DNA of 64,000 nucleotides from DASXAI01 sp963798445 (lineage in GTDB: Bacteria; Actinomycetota; Acidimicrobiia; Acidimicrobiales; Ilumatobacteraceae). The notes below the pieces were generated by a model. That model did no database searches and was not told the origin of the DNA. It was given only the letters and a program-made list of their open reading frames with translations. The stretch spans positions 372,001-436,000 of the forward strand of contig CAWCTH010000011.1 of assembly GCA_963798445.1 (NCBI GenBank), given 5' to 3'. This document shows, in pieces, positions 1 to 7,955 of this stretch. How positions within the stretch are numbered: position 1 is the first letter of the stretch; every line of letters starts with the position of its first letter. The translations under genes were made by a program, and so were the position numbers.

Positions 1-13
1 TAGGCTTGGCGCG

Positions 14-1432
14 ATGACCGGAATCGTCTCGTACGGGGCCTACGTGCCCTACTGGCGGCTACAGCGTTCGGCCATCGCCGCCACGCTCGGTAGCGGCGGT
101 GGCAGGGGCACGCGCAGCGTCGCCTCGTTCGATGAGGACACCACCTCGCTCGGTGTCGAAGCAGCTCGCGTGGCCCTGCGCGCCGCGCCCGACGGCTATC
201 AGCCCACGTCGCTCTGGTTCTCCACCACCGAGCCCGCCTACCTCGACAAGACCAACGCCAACGCCATCCACGCCGCCCTGGCCCTGCCGTCGTCGGTGGC
301 CACGGCCGACGTCATCGGCTCGGTGCGGTCGGCCGGCGCCGCGGCCTACGCCGCCCAGCTCAGCGGCGGCCTGGCGGTGCTGTCGGACATCCGTACCGGC
401 CTGCCGGGCGGCGCCGACGAGTCCGGTGGCGGCGATGCCGCGGTCGCCATCGCCTTCGGTGACGGTCCCGGTGTCATCGCCGAGCTCGTCGGCGGCGCCG
501 TCAGCACCGGCGAGTTCCTGGACCGCTGGCGCCTGCCTGGTGAACCGTCGTCGCGGCAGTGGGAGGAGCGCTTCGGCGAGTTCGCCTACCTGCCCCTCGT
601 CGAGCAGGCCGTCACGGACGCGTTCAAGTCCACCGGCATCGCCGCCGCCGACATCGACCACGTGGTGCTCACCGGCACCCACGCCCGGGCGGTGAAGGCA
701 TCGGCCAAGCTCGTGGGCGCCCGGTCCGAGGCCTACGCCGACGACCTGACCGCCTCGGTCGGCAACACGGGCGCCGCCCACTGGGGTCTGGTGCTGGCCG
801 ACGTGCTCGACCGGGCCCAGCCCGGCCAGACCATCGCCGTCGTGGTGCTGGCCGACGGGTGCGCGGTCAGCCTGTGGCGCACCACCGACGCCATCACGGC
901 CAACCGGCCGTCGCCGAGCGTGCAAGAGCAGATCGCCAGCACTCGGGACACGCTCACCTACGCCCAGTTCCTCACCTGGCGAGGCTTCCTGCACCGCGAG
1001 CCGCCCCGCCGCCCCGAGCCCGACCGTCCCGCCGGCCCGCCGTCGTTCCGCACCACGGAGTGGAAGTACGGCTTCTTCGGCACCAAGGACGAGTCCGGCT
1101 TCGTGTACCTGCCGCCGTCACGAGTCTCCATCGAGTCCGGCTCGATCGACCAGATGACGCCGGTGCGCATGGCCGACGTGGAGGCCACGGTGGCCACGTT
1201 CACCATCGACCGGTTGGCCTACTCGCTCTCACCGCCGGTGGTGGCGGCGGTGATCGACTTCGACGGCGGTGGTCGCTTCCAATGCGAGCTCACCGACGTG
1301 GACCCGAGCTCGGTGAAGATCGGCGATCGGGTCGAAATGACGTTCCGCCGCCTCTTTACGGCAGAAGGCGTGCACAATTACTTCTGGAAGGCCCGGCCAA
1401 TCCGAGCGAACTCGACACAAAGGGGACAGTGA
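14..1432 (+). CDS. HMG-CoA synthase-like (thiolase-fold) protein fused to a C-terminal OB-fold (DUF35-type) domain
   Basis: The 472-aa protein has a thiolase-fold, 3-oxoacyl-ACP/HMG-CoA-synthase-like region (about residues 1-310), a Pro/Arg-rich linker (about 320-345) and an OB-fold DUF35-type tail (about 350-460). Such proteins usually partner the thiolase encoded beside them, and that thiolase starts 1 nt after this stop codon. The catalytic-Cys segment expected near residues 95-110 reads GSVRSAGAAAYAA, with no Cys. The OB part also lacks the Cys pairs of the rubredoxin-like ribbon. It is therefore probably a scaffold or acyl-CoA-binding subunit rather than an independent enzyme. TAGGCT at 1-6 ends 7 nt before the ATG, suggesting a leaderless start. 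The family assignment is good; the substrate is unknown. Confidence 0.8.
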   Translation: MTGIVSYGAYVPYWRLQRSAIAATLGSGGGRGTRSVASFDEDTTSLGVEAARVALRAAPDGYQPTSLWFSTTEPAYLDKTNANAIHAALALPSSVATADVIGSVRSAGAAAYAAQLSGGLAVLSDIRTGLPGGADESGGGDAAVAIAFGDGPGVIAELVGGAVSTGEFLDRWRLPGEPSSRQWEERFGEFAYLPLVEQAVTDAFKSTGIAAADIDHVVLTGTHARAVKASAKLVGARSEAYADDLTASVGNTGAAHWGLVLADVLDRAQPGQTIAVVVLADGCAVSLWRTTDAITANRPSPSVQEQIASTRDTLTYAQFLTWRGFLHREPPRRPEPDRPAGPPSFRTTEWKYGFFGTKDESGFVYLPPSRVSIESGSIDQMTPVRMADVEATVATFTIDRLAYSLSPPVVAAVIDFDGGGRFQCELTDVDPSSVKIGDRVEMTFRRLFTAEGVHNYFWKARPIRANSTQRGQ

Positions 1433-1433
1433 C

Positions 1434-2633
1434 ATGGCGTCGAAGGGCATCAAAGACCAGGTAGCCATCGTCGGCATGGGGTGCACGCCGTTCGGCGAGC
1501 ACTGGGACCGCAGCACCGACGACATGCTCATCGACGCGTCGTCGGACGCGCTGAAGTCGGCGGGCATCCCGCTGGGCGACGTCGACGCCTTCTGGCTGGG
1601 CACCATGGGCTCGGGCGTCTCGGGCCTCACCCTCAGCCGGCCGTTGAAGATCGACTACAAGCCGGTCACGCGGCTCGAGAACATGTGCGCCACCGGCTCC
1701 GAGGCCTTCCGCAACGCCTGCTACGCCGTGGCTTCCGGTGCCTTCGACGTGGCCATGGCCATCGGCGTCGAGAAGCTGAAGGACTCGGGCTACTCCGGCC
1801 TGGTCTCGGGCACCATCCCGAACGACGGCACCATGTCGACCCTCACGGCACCGGCGTCGTTCAGCCTCCTGGCCCCCGCTTACGCCAACAAGTACGGCGT
1901 CGACGAGGCCGAGATGAAGGACGTGCTCACCCGCATCGCCTGGAAGAACCACCGCAACGGGGCCCTCAACCCGCGCGCCCAGTTCCGCAAGGAAGTGGCG
2001 AAGGACACCATCTCCTGCTCGCCGCTCATCGCCGGTCCGCTCGGCATCTTCGACTGCTCGGGTGTGAGCGACGGCTCGGCCGCCGCCATCGTGGTGCGGG
2101 CCGAAGACGCCTACAAGTACACCGACCATCCCATCTTCGTGAAGGCGCTGTCGTTCGTGGCCGGCCCCGCCGCCGGGCCCATCGACCCGACCTACGACTA
2201 CACGACGTTCCGCGAGGTCGTGCGGTCGGCCGAGGACGCGTATCAGCAGGCCGGCATCACCAACCCCCGCGCCGAGCTCGCCATGGCCGAAGTGCACGAC
2301 TGCTTCACGCCCACCGAGTTGGTGCTCATGGAAGACCTCGGCTTTGCCGAGCGGGGCATGGGGTGGAAGGAAGTGCTGGCGGGCACGTTCGACCTCGACG
2401 GCGAACTGCCGGTCAACCCCGACGGCGGCCTGAAGTCCTTCGGGCACCCGATCGGCGCCTCCGGGCTGCGGATGCTGTTCGAGGCGTGGCTCCAGCTCCG
2501 CCACGAGGCCCCGGCGGCGCGCCAGATCGCCAGCATCGGCGCCGGCAAGAACAAGGCGCTCACCCACAACCTCGGCGGCGCGCCGGGCGCGTGCGTCAGC
2601 TTCGTGTCGGTCGTCGGCTCGGAGCTTGGCTGA
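1434..2633 (+). CDS. thiolase family protein (SCP2/lipid-transfer-type acetyl-CoA acetyltransferase)
   Basis: This 399-aa thiolase carries the nucleophile region ENMCATGSEAF (Cys about 85), a second active-site loop HDCFTPTE (about 287-294) and the C-terminal GHPIGASG loop (about 337-344). It is full length for SCP2-type thiolases. The enzyme should perform CoA-dependent Claisen condensation or thiolysis in the cytosol. Clustering with an OB-fold/HMGCS-like protein suggests a heteromeric complex, as for archaeal thiolase/HMGCS/DUF35 assemblies or steroid side-chain Ltp aldolases. A purine-rich AGGGG lies about 9 nt before the ATG. The last 8 nt overlap the TTG start of kynureninase, implying translational coupling. 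The acyl substrate cannot be read from the sequence. Confidence 0.87.
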   Translation: MASKGIKDQVAIVGMGCTPFGEHWDRSTDDMLIDASSDALKSAGIPLGDVDAFWLGTMGSGVSGLTLSRPLKIDYKPVTRLENMCATGSEAFRNACYAVASGAFDVAMAIGVEKLKDSGYSGLVSGTIPNDGTMSTLTAPASFSLLAPAYANKYGVDEAEMKDVLTRIAWKNHRNGALNPRAQFRKEVAKDTISCSPLIAGPLGIFDCSGVSDGSAAAIVVRAEDAYKYTDHPIFVKALSFVAGPAAGPIDPTYDYTTFREVVRSAEDAYQQAGITNPRAELAMAEVHDCFTPTELVLMEDLGFAERGMGWKEVLAGTFDLDGELPVNPDGGLKSFGHPIGASGLRMLFEAWLQLRHEAPAARQIASIGAGKNKALTHNLGGAPGACVSFVSVVGSELG

Positions 2634-3843
2634 GACTGTTCAGCTCGATCCTCGGCGCCGGGACTCGGCGGCGGCACTCGACGCCGCCGATCCCCTGCGC
2701 CACTGTCGGGCACGGTTTCGGCTCCCTGACGGGCTGATCTACCTCGACGGCAACTCGTTGGGCGCCCTGCCGGTCGGGGTGCCGGCGGCGATGGCGCGCG
2801 TCGTCGAACGCGAGTGGGGCGACGACCTCATCCGCTCGTGGAACCTCCACGGTTGGTGGGCCGGGCCGCGCTGGATCGGCGACCGCATCGGCGGCCTGGT
2901 CGGCGCCGCGCCTGGCCAGGTCGTGGTGTGCGATTCCACCTCGGTCAACCTCTACAAGCTCCTCGTGGCTGCTCGCCGGCTGCGGCCCGACCGTCCCAAC
3001 GTGCTCGTCGACGCCGACGACTTCCCGACCGATCGCTACATCGTCGGGTCCATCGCCGGTGCCGCAGTGGCGCGGTCGCTCGGACCCGATGTCGGGGTGG
3101 TGGTGCGTAGTCACGTCAACTACCGCAGCGGGCAGTTGCACGACATGGCGGCGATCACCGCCGCCGCCCACGACGCCGGGGCCTTGGTGCTGTGGGATCT
3201 GTCCCACTCGGCGGGTGTCGTACCGGTGGCGCTCGACGCCGCCGGTGTCGATCTGGCCGTTGGTTGCACGTACAAGTACCTGAACGGCGGTCCGGGCGCG
3301 CCGGCGTTCGCCTACGTCGCCTCCCGGCACCAGGCCAAGCTCGACCAGCCCATCGCCGGGTGGATAGGCCATGCTGATCCCTTCGCCATGGCCGACGCCT
3401 ACGAGCCCGACACCGGTATCCGCCGGGTGCTGTCGGGGACGCCCGCGGTCCTGTCGATGGCAGCGCTCGATGCCGCGCTGGATGCGTTCGATGGTGTCGC
3501 TCTCGCCGACGTGCGGGCCAAGAGCGTCGCACTGACCGAGCTGTTCATCGCGCTGGTGGAGGACCGCCTGGTCGACGGCTTCCGGTTGGCTTCGCCCCGA
3601 CCGGTCGAAGAGCGGGGCGGGCAGGTGTGCCTGGCCCATGCCGAGGCCTACCCCGTCGTGCAGGCCCTCATCGCCCGCGGCGTCGTAGGCGACTTCCGTG
3701 AGCCCGATCTGCTCCGGTTCGGATTCGCCCCGCTGTACACCCGTTTCGTCGATGTCTGGGACGCCGTCGACCGGCTGGAGGCGGTGATGACGGGCGCCGA
3801 ATGGGACACGCCCTCGTACCGGCAGCGCGCCACCGTCACCTGA
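2626..3843 (+). CDS. kynU: kynureninase
   Basis: This PLP-dependent enzyme (405 aa, normal length) cleaves L-kynurenine or 3-hydroxykynurenine to anthranilate or 3-hydroxyanthranilate plus alanine, in tryptophan catabolism. Family landmarks are the N-terminal YLDGNSLGALP, SWNLHGWW, the Asp-containing LWDLSHSAG and the PLP-lysine segment TYKYLNGGPGAPAF (Lys about 217). The start is TTG at 2626, inside the thiolase end. No tryptophan dioxygenase or formamidase gene is present in the window, so the pathway context is incomplete. The 3' end overlaps the convergent phosphatase gene by 8 nt. Confidence 0.92.
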   Translation: MAETVQLDPRRRDSAAALDAADPLRHCRARFRLPDGLIYLDGNSLGALPVGVPAAMARVVEREWGDDLIRSWNLHGWWAGPRWIGDRIGGLVGAAPGQVVVCDSTSVNLYKLLVAARRLRPDRPNVLVDADDFPTDRYIVGSIAGAAVARSLGPDVGVVVRSHVNYRSGQLHDMAAITAAAHDAGALVLWDLSHSAGVVPVALDAAGVDLAVGCTYKYLNGGPGAPAFAYVASRHQAKLDQPIAGWIGHADPFAMADAYEPDTGIRRVLSGTPAVLSMAALDAALDAFDGVALADVRAKSVALTELFIALVEDRLVDGFRLASPRPVEERGGQVCLAHAEAYPVVQALIARGVVGDFREPDLLRFGFAPLYTRFVDVWDAVDRLEAVMTGAEWDTPSYRQRATVT

Positions 3844-4597
3844 AGCGGGCCAGCACCTCGTCGTGCAGGAGGCCGTTGGTGGACAGCGCCGAGCCGCCCG
3901 CGGGTCCGAGCCGGCCGGTCAGGTCACTGAAGCGGCCGCCCGCCTCCTCGACGATGACGGTGAGGGCGGCGAGGTCCCAGAGGGACACGACCGGCTCGAC
4001 CGCGACGTCGAAGGCTCCCTCGGCCACCAGGCAGTGCATCCAGAAGTCCCCGAGACCCCGAGAGCGCCACACGTCACGGGTGAGGCCGACGAGGGCGTCG
4101 CCGCCGCCGTAGTCGTAGAACGTCCCGACACCGGCGTGGGCAAGGTGGGTGTCGGCCAGCGTGGACACCGTCGACACGTGGATCGCTTCGCCGCCGGCGT
4201 AGGCGCCGTCGCCCCGGGCGGCCCACCAGCGCCGGCCGAGCGCCGGTGCCGACGCCACCCCCACCACGACCTCGTCGCCATCCATGAGCGCGATGAGCGT
4301 CGCCCAGATCGGGACGTGACGCACGTAGTTCGAGGTGCCGTCGATCGGGTCGATCACCCAGCGCCGCCGGGTGTCGGCCGGCCCGATGAGGCCTTCTTCC
4401 TCGCCCAGCACGGCATCGCCGGGCCGGGCGGCGGCCAGTGCTCGGCGCAGCGCGGTCTCGGTGCCGCGGTCGGCCTCGGTGACCTCGGTGGCGTCGGCCT
4501 TGCGGTCGACGCGCAGGTCGGCGGATCGGAAGCGGGGCAGCGTCAGCGTGTCGGCGATGTCGGCCAGCTCGAGGGCCAGCTCGAGGTCGCGGTCCAC
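3836..4597 (-). CDS. hisN: inositol monophosphatase-family phosphatase, probably histidinol-phosphatase (HisN type)
   Basis: The 253-aa metal-dependent phosphatase has the family signatures EEEG (about residue 63), DPIDGTSNYVRH (about 81-92) and the C-terminal LWDLAAL motif (about 202-208), which together bind two or three Mg ions. Actinobacterial members of this length often act as histidinol-phosphatase; inositol-phosphatase activity is the alternative, so the symbol is tentative. The start was set at GTG 4597, 2 nt after the stop of the zinc-ribbon gene, giving the family's usual N-terminus and an operon-like junction. An open frame continues upstream, but that part is shadow sequence. Confidence 0.8.
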   Translation of the reverse strand: MDRDLELALELADIADTLTLPRFRSADLRVDRKADATEVTEADRGTETALRRALAAARPGDAVLGEEEGLIGPADTRRRWVIDPIDGTSNYVRHVPIWATLIALMDGDEVVVGVASAPALGRRWWAARGDGAYAGGEAIHVSTVSTLADTHLAHAGVGTFYDYGGGDALVGLTRDVWRSRGLGDFWMHCLVAEGAFDVAVEPVVSLWDLAALTVIVEEAGGRFSDLTGRLGPAGGSALSTNGLLHDEVLARFR

Positions 4598-4599
4598 AT

Positions 4600-4797
4600 T
4601 CAGTCGTCGGGCCGCATCGCCACCGCGTTGGCGGTGACGTTGACCTTGGGCTCGTAGGCGGGCGCGTCCACGTCCCGGGCGCGGCCGGCGAACCGGGTCG
4701 CCAGGTCGGAGCGACAGGCGGGGCACGGGCCGTAGTACCGCTGCTGCACGGCCTGGCGACAGCGCGGGCAGTCGTGGTGGATCTCGTCGACGCTCAC
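4600..4797 (-). CDS. small zinc-ribbon protein
   Basis: The predicted protein is about 65 aa with two CxxC knuckles (CPRC and CPAC, 14 residues apart), giving a four-Cys zinc ribbon, followed by a short polar tail. It lies directly upstream of the phosphatase gene on the same strand, 2 nt apart, so the two are probably co-transcribed. The GTG at 4797 is preferred: a CATGAT hexamer ends 6 nt before it, like a leaderless promoter, whereas the ATG at 4839 would add residues with no homologous look. Function is unknown; zinc binding is inferred from the Cys pattern. Confidence 0.62.
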   Translation of the reverse strand: MSVDEIHHDCPRCRQAVQQRYYGPCPACRSDLATRFAGRARDVDAPAYEPKVNVTANAVAMRPDD

Positions 4798-4878
4798 CCC
4801 TCGATCATGCCGGATCGGCCGCCGTCGACCGCGGTTCACCCGTTCCGATCACGCCCGTGCGGTGCACACACCCCGGGC

Positions 4879-5787
4879 ATGCATACCGACGTCAGCGCGC
4901 TGGTCGACCGTCGCCACCACCTCACGCTCGCCCGTTTCCTCGCGTCGGGACAGAGTCGCTCCACGTGGGACAGGATCCACCGATCAGGAGTCCTCGTGCG
5001 GGTCCATCCGGGTGTTTCGCGTCTCGCGGTCATCGAATGGACACCCATCCACGGCCTTCATGCCGCGATGTTGGCCGCCGGCAGCGGGAGTCTCGTGTCG
5101 CACCTCAGCGCGGCGTCACTGTGGGGAGCGGCCGTGCCGGGCCATGACCCCGTCGACGTCACGGTCACCGACCGTCGCCGCGGGCTCCGGCTTCACGGCG
5201 TGCGGCTGCACCGGCCCCGCGACGTTGTCGACCTCCGGCCCGTCCGCCGCCAGGGTTTCGATGTCACCAATCCGCTGCGAACGGCGCTCGACGTCGGCGC
5301 GGTGGCCGGGCCTGCGGCCGTGGCGTCGATCGTCGAGTGCTTCGTGATCAAGGGCTACTTCGGAATGGCGACGCTCCGAAGAGGCATCGCCGCCCATGCT
5401 CGGCCGGGCCGCCGGGGTCTCGGGCCGTTGCGGATCGTCCTCGACGACTGGTGCCTCGGCGACAAACCACCTGACAGCGTGCTCGAGCTGGCCATGGGTC
5501 GCCTGTTGCAGCAGCACCGGCTACCGGCGGCGGTGTTCCATCACGTGGTGCGTACCGCGACGCGCTCGTTCGAGCTGGACTTCGGCCTCGTCGACCAGCG
5601 CATCGACATCGAGGTGGATGGTTGGGCCTATCACGGCCACCGGCGGGCCTTCGAAGCTGATCGCGAGCGCGACGCGGACCTGGCCGCCGCCGGCTGGCAC
5701 GTCCTCCGGTTCACCTGGCACCAGGTGACGCAGCGCCCGGACTGGGTCGCGTCCCGCATCGGGGCGGTGGTCGGGCAGCGCTCCTGA
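4879..5787 (+). CDS. AbiEi-antitoxin-like / DUF559 endonuclease-fold protein
   Basis: The 302-aa protein has an N-terminal AbiEi-antitoxin-type winged-helix region (about 1-90) and a C-terminal DUF559 domain of the Vsr/PD-(D/E)XK nuclease fold (about 200-295). The latter shows the acidic pieces FELDFGL and RIDIEVDGWAYHG, followed by EADRERDADLAAAGW and VLRFTW. This architecture is abundant in actinobacteria and usually solitary, without an AbiEii toxin, as here. Its substrate and biological role are not established. ATG 4879 was chosen because the domain begins there; upstream codons overlap the divergent zinc-ribbon gene. A long palindrome lies 9 nt past the stop codon. Confidence 0.75.
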   Translation: MHTDVSALVDRRHHLTLARFLASGQSRSTWDRIHRSGVLVRVHPGVSRLAVIEWTPIHGLHAAMLAAGSGSLVSHLSAASLWGAAVPGHDPVDVTVTDRRRGLRLHGVRLHRPRDVVDLRPVRRQGFDVTNPLRTALDVGAVAGPAAVASIVECFVIKGYFGMATLRRGIAAHARPGRRGLGPLRIVLDDWCLGDKPPDSVLELAMGRLLQQHRLPAAVFHHVVRTATRSFELDFGLVDQRIDIEVDGWAYHGHRRAFEADRERDADLAAAGWHVLRFTWHQVTQRPDWVASRIGAVVGQRS

Positions 5788-5796
5788 ACCGACGTC

Positions 5797-5837
5797 TGGG
5801 TGCGAGATGCGTCGCCAGGCGACGTTTCTCGCACCCA
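5797..5837. repeat. 41-nt near-perfect palindrome (hairpin) between convergent genes
   Basis: The outer arms TGGGTGCGAGA (5797-5807) and TCTCGCACCCA (5827-5837) are perfectly complementary. So are the inner arms CGTCGCC (5810-5816) and GGCGACG (5818-5824), with 1 nt at the apex and small 2-nt internal loops. It lies between the convergent DUF559 and dxs genes. It could act as a bidirectional terminator, although it lacks a U-tract, or be a dispersed palindromic element. A partial copy of its outer arm (GCACCCAA) follows at about 5850. Confidence 0.75.
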
Positions 5838-5904
5838 AGGCGGGATCCGCACCCAAAGGCTGGGTGGACATGGCGGTCGGGCCGGCCCCGAGGTCCGGAA
5901 GCGG

Positions 5905-7785
5905 TCAGGTGACGGTGAGAGCGGCGCGGACCGAGCGGGCGATGCCGTTGCCGTCGAGGCCGAGCCGGGCCAGGATCTGGTCGGGCCGGCCGTGGGCGAA
6001 GAACGCCGCCGGCACGCCCAGGACCTCGATGCGAGGTGGGGTGTGGCCGTCGTCGTGGCACCGGCGCTCGATGGCGTCGAGGACGAGCGCGCCCACGCCG
6101 CCGTCGCGGATGCCGTCTTCCACCGTCACCACGACATCGTGGGTGGCGGCGTCGGCGATCATCTCCGGGTCGAGGGGCGTGGCCACCCGGATGTCCCAGA
6201 GCGTCACGTCGATGCCGTTCTCCAGCAGCAGGGCAACCGCCCGCTCGGCGTTGCCCACCAGCTTGCCCAGCGCCAGCACGCACACCCGGCCGTCGCCTGT
6301 GCGCATACGGCGCGCCGTGAGACCGCTACCGACTTCGAGGTCCGTGACCTGACGGGCTTGCCCCTTCGGGTACCGGATGGCGACGGGGCCATCGCAGAGC
6401 TCGAGGGCGTCATGAAGCATCTGGTGCAGCTCCTGGGCCGACGACGGCGCCATCACCGTCATGCCGGGCACCTTGGTGAGCAGCGCGAGGTCGTAGATGC
6501 CGTGATGGGAGGGCCCGTCGTCGCCGGTGATGCCGGCGCGGTCCAGGCAGAACACGACCGGCAGCCGGTGCAGCGCCACGTCGTACACGACCTGGTCCCA
6601 GGCCCGGTTGAGGAACGTGGAGTAGATGGCCACGACAGGTCGCAGCCCACCCATGGCCATGCCGGCGGCGCCGGTGACGGCGTGCTGCTCGGCGATGCCG
6701 ACGTCGAAGAAGCGCTCGGGAAAGCGGTCCTGGAAGGGGAGGAGGCCGGTCGGGCCAGGCATCGCCGCCGTGATGGCGACGAGCTTGGTGTGGTGCTCGG
6801 CTTCCTTCAGGATGGCCTCGGCGAAGGCCTGGGTGTAGCCCGCAGGAACGAACTTGGGTGGACCGGTCACCGGATCGAACACCGGCGCGTCGTGGAGGTG
6901 CTTCTCGTCGTCGTCTTCGGCCGGCGGGTAGCCCCGCCCCTTCTGCGTGACGACGTGGACGACGATGGGTCCCTCGAACTCGGTGGCGTTGCGCAACGCG
7001 TGCTCGAGCGCCTCGACATCGTGGCCATCGACGGGGCCGGCGTAGCGCACGCCGAGCGACTCGAAGAACGCCGGTGGTTGGAAGTACTCCCGGATGGCGG
7101 CCTTCACGGCGTCCATGCCTCGCTCGGCCTGGCGGCCGAGCAACGGAATGTCCCGCACGAGGTTCTCGACCCGGCGCTGGCGACGCATGTACACCGGGTT
7201 GAGCCGGATCTGCTTGAGGCTCTCGGACAGCCGCGACACCGTGGGCGCGTACGAGCGACCGTTGTCGTTGAGGACGATGATCACGTGGCGGTCCGAGTGA
7301 CCGAGGTTGTTCAGCGCCTCGTACGCCATGCCGCCGGTCATGGACCCGTCGCCGATCACGGCGACGATGTGGCGCCGGTCGGCGTCGACCCCGCAGTCAC
7401 GGGCGACGGCCAGTCCGTAGGCGTACGACAAGATGGTGGAGGCGTGGCTGTTCTCCACGAAGTCGTGTCGGGACTCTTCGCGGCTGGGATAGCCCGAGAG
7501 GCCCCCGGCCTGGCGGAGCTGAGCGAAGCCGCCACGCCGGCCGGTGATGATCTTGTGGACGTAGGCCTGGTGGCCGGTGTCCCACAGCACGGCGTCGGTC
7601 GGCGACTCGAACACGCGGTGCAGCGCGAGCGTGAGCTCGACCGCGCCGAGGTTGGAGCCGAGGTGCCCCCCGGTCTCGGCGACGGACTGGACGATGAAGT
7701 CGCGTAGCTCACCGGCGAGCTCCTCGAGCTCGTCGTAGCTGAGCGTGCGAAGGTCGGCGGGCGCACCGATCGAGTCGAGCAGCAT
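5905..7785 (-). CDS. dxs: 1-deoxy-D-xylulose-5-phosphate synthase
   Basis: The enzyme (626 aa) condenses pyruvate and glyceraldehyde 3-phosphate to DXP, the first step of the MEP isoprenoid pathway, using thiamine diphosphate. Visible motifs are GGHLGSNLGAVELT (about residue 37), the ThDP-binding GDGSMTGGMAYEALNN (about 138-153), DVGIAEQHAVTGAAG, and DRAGITGDDGPSHHG (about 411-425). The length is normal for the family. ATG 7785 gives the standard N-terminus; TAACGT at 7796-7801 lies 10 nt upstream and could give a very short leader. The gene stands alone and is divergent from the LPXTG protein. Its product would feed undecaprenyl phosphate, which uppP in this window recycles. Confidence 0.95.
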   Translation of the reverse strand: MLLDSIGAPADLRTLSYDELEELAGELRDFIVQSVAETGGHLGSNLGAVELTLALHRVFESPTDAVLWDTGHQAYVHKIITGRRGGFAQLRQAGGLSGYPSREESRHDFVENSHASTILSYAYGLAVARDCGVDADRRHIVAVIGDGSMTGGMAYEALNNLGHSDRHVIIVLNDNGRSYAPTVSRLSESLKQIRLNPVYMRRQRRVENLVRDIPLLGRQAERGMDAVKAAIREYFQPPAFFESLGVRYAGPVDGHDVEALEHALRNATEFEGPIVVHVVTQKGRGYPPAEDDDEKHLHDAPVFDPVTGPPKFVPAGYTQAFAEAILKEAEHHTKLVAITAAMPGPTGLLPFQDRFPERFFDVGIAEQHAVTGAAGMAMGGLRPVVAIYSTFLNRAWDQVVYDVALHRLPVVFCLDRAGITGDDGPSHHGIYDLALLTKVPGMTVMAPSSAQELHQMLHDALELCDGPVAIRYPKGQARQVTDLEVGSGLTARRMRTGDGRVCVLALGKLVGNAERAVALLLENGIDVTLWDIRVATPLDPEMIADAATHDVVVTVEDGIRDGGVGALVLDAIERRCHDDGHTPPRIEVLGVPAAFFAHGRPDQILARLGLDGNGIARSVRAALTVT

Positions 7786-7955
7786 CAGGCTGCCGACGTT
7801 ACCCCTGGCTCGCCGGTGAGGGCGGCCGGGCGGCAACGTCCACCCATGGGCCTTGACTCCTGCGCTATGGTGACGCGGCCATCGGCGGAGGGGCCGAATG
7901 AAGGTCGCCCGTACACCGCTCGTGGTGGTGTGGAAGCCAACAGGAGGGCCGGCCC

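Noticed and set aside
5800..7707. 635-codon plus-strand open frame opposite dxs
   Set aside because: The dxs gene on the minus strand has every expected motif; the plus frame translates to an Arg/His/Asp/Gly/Val-rich shadow.
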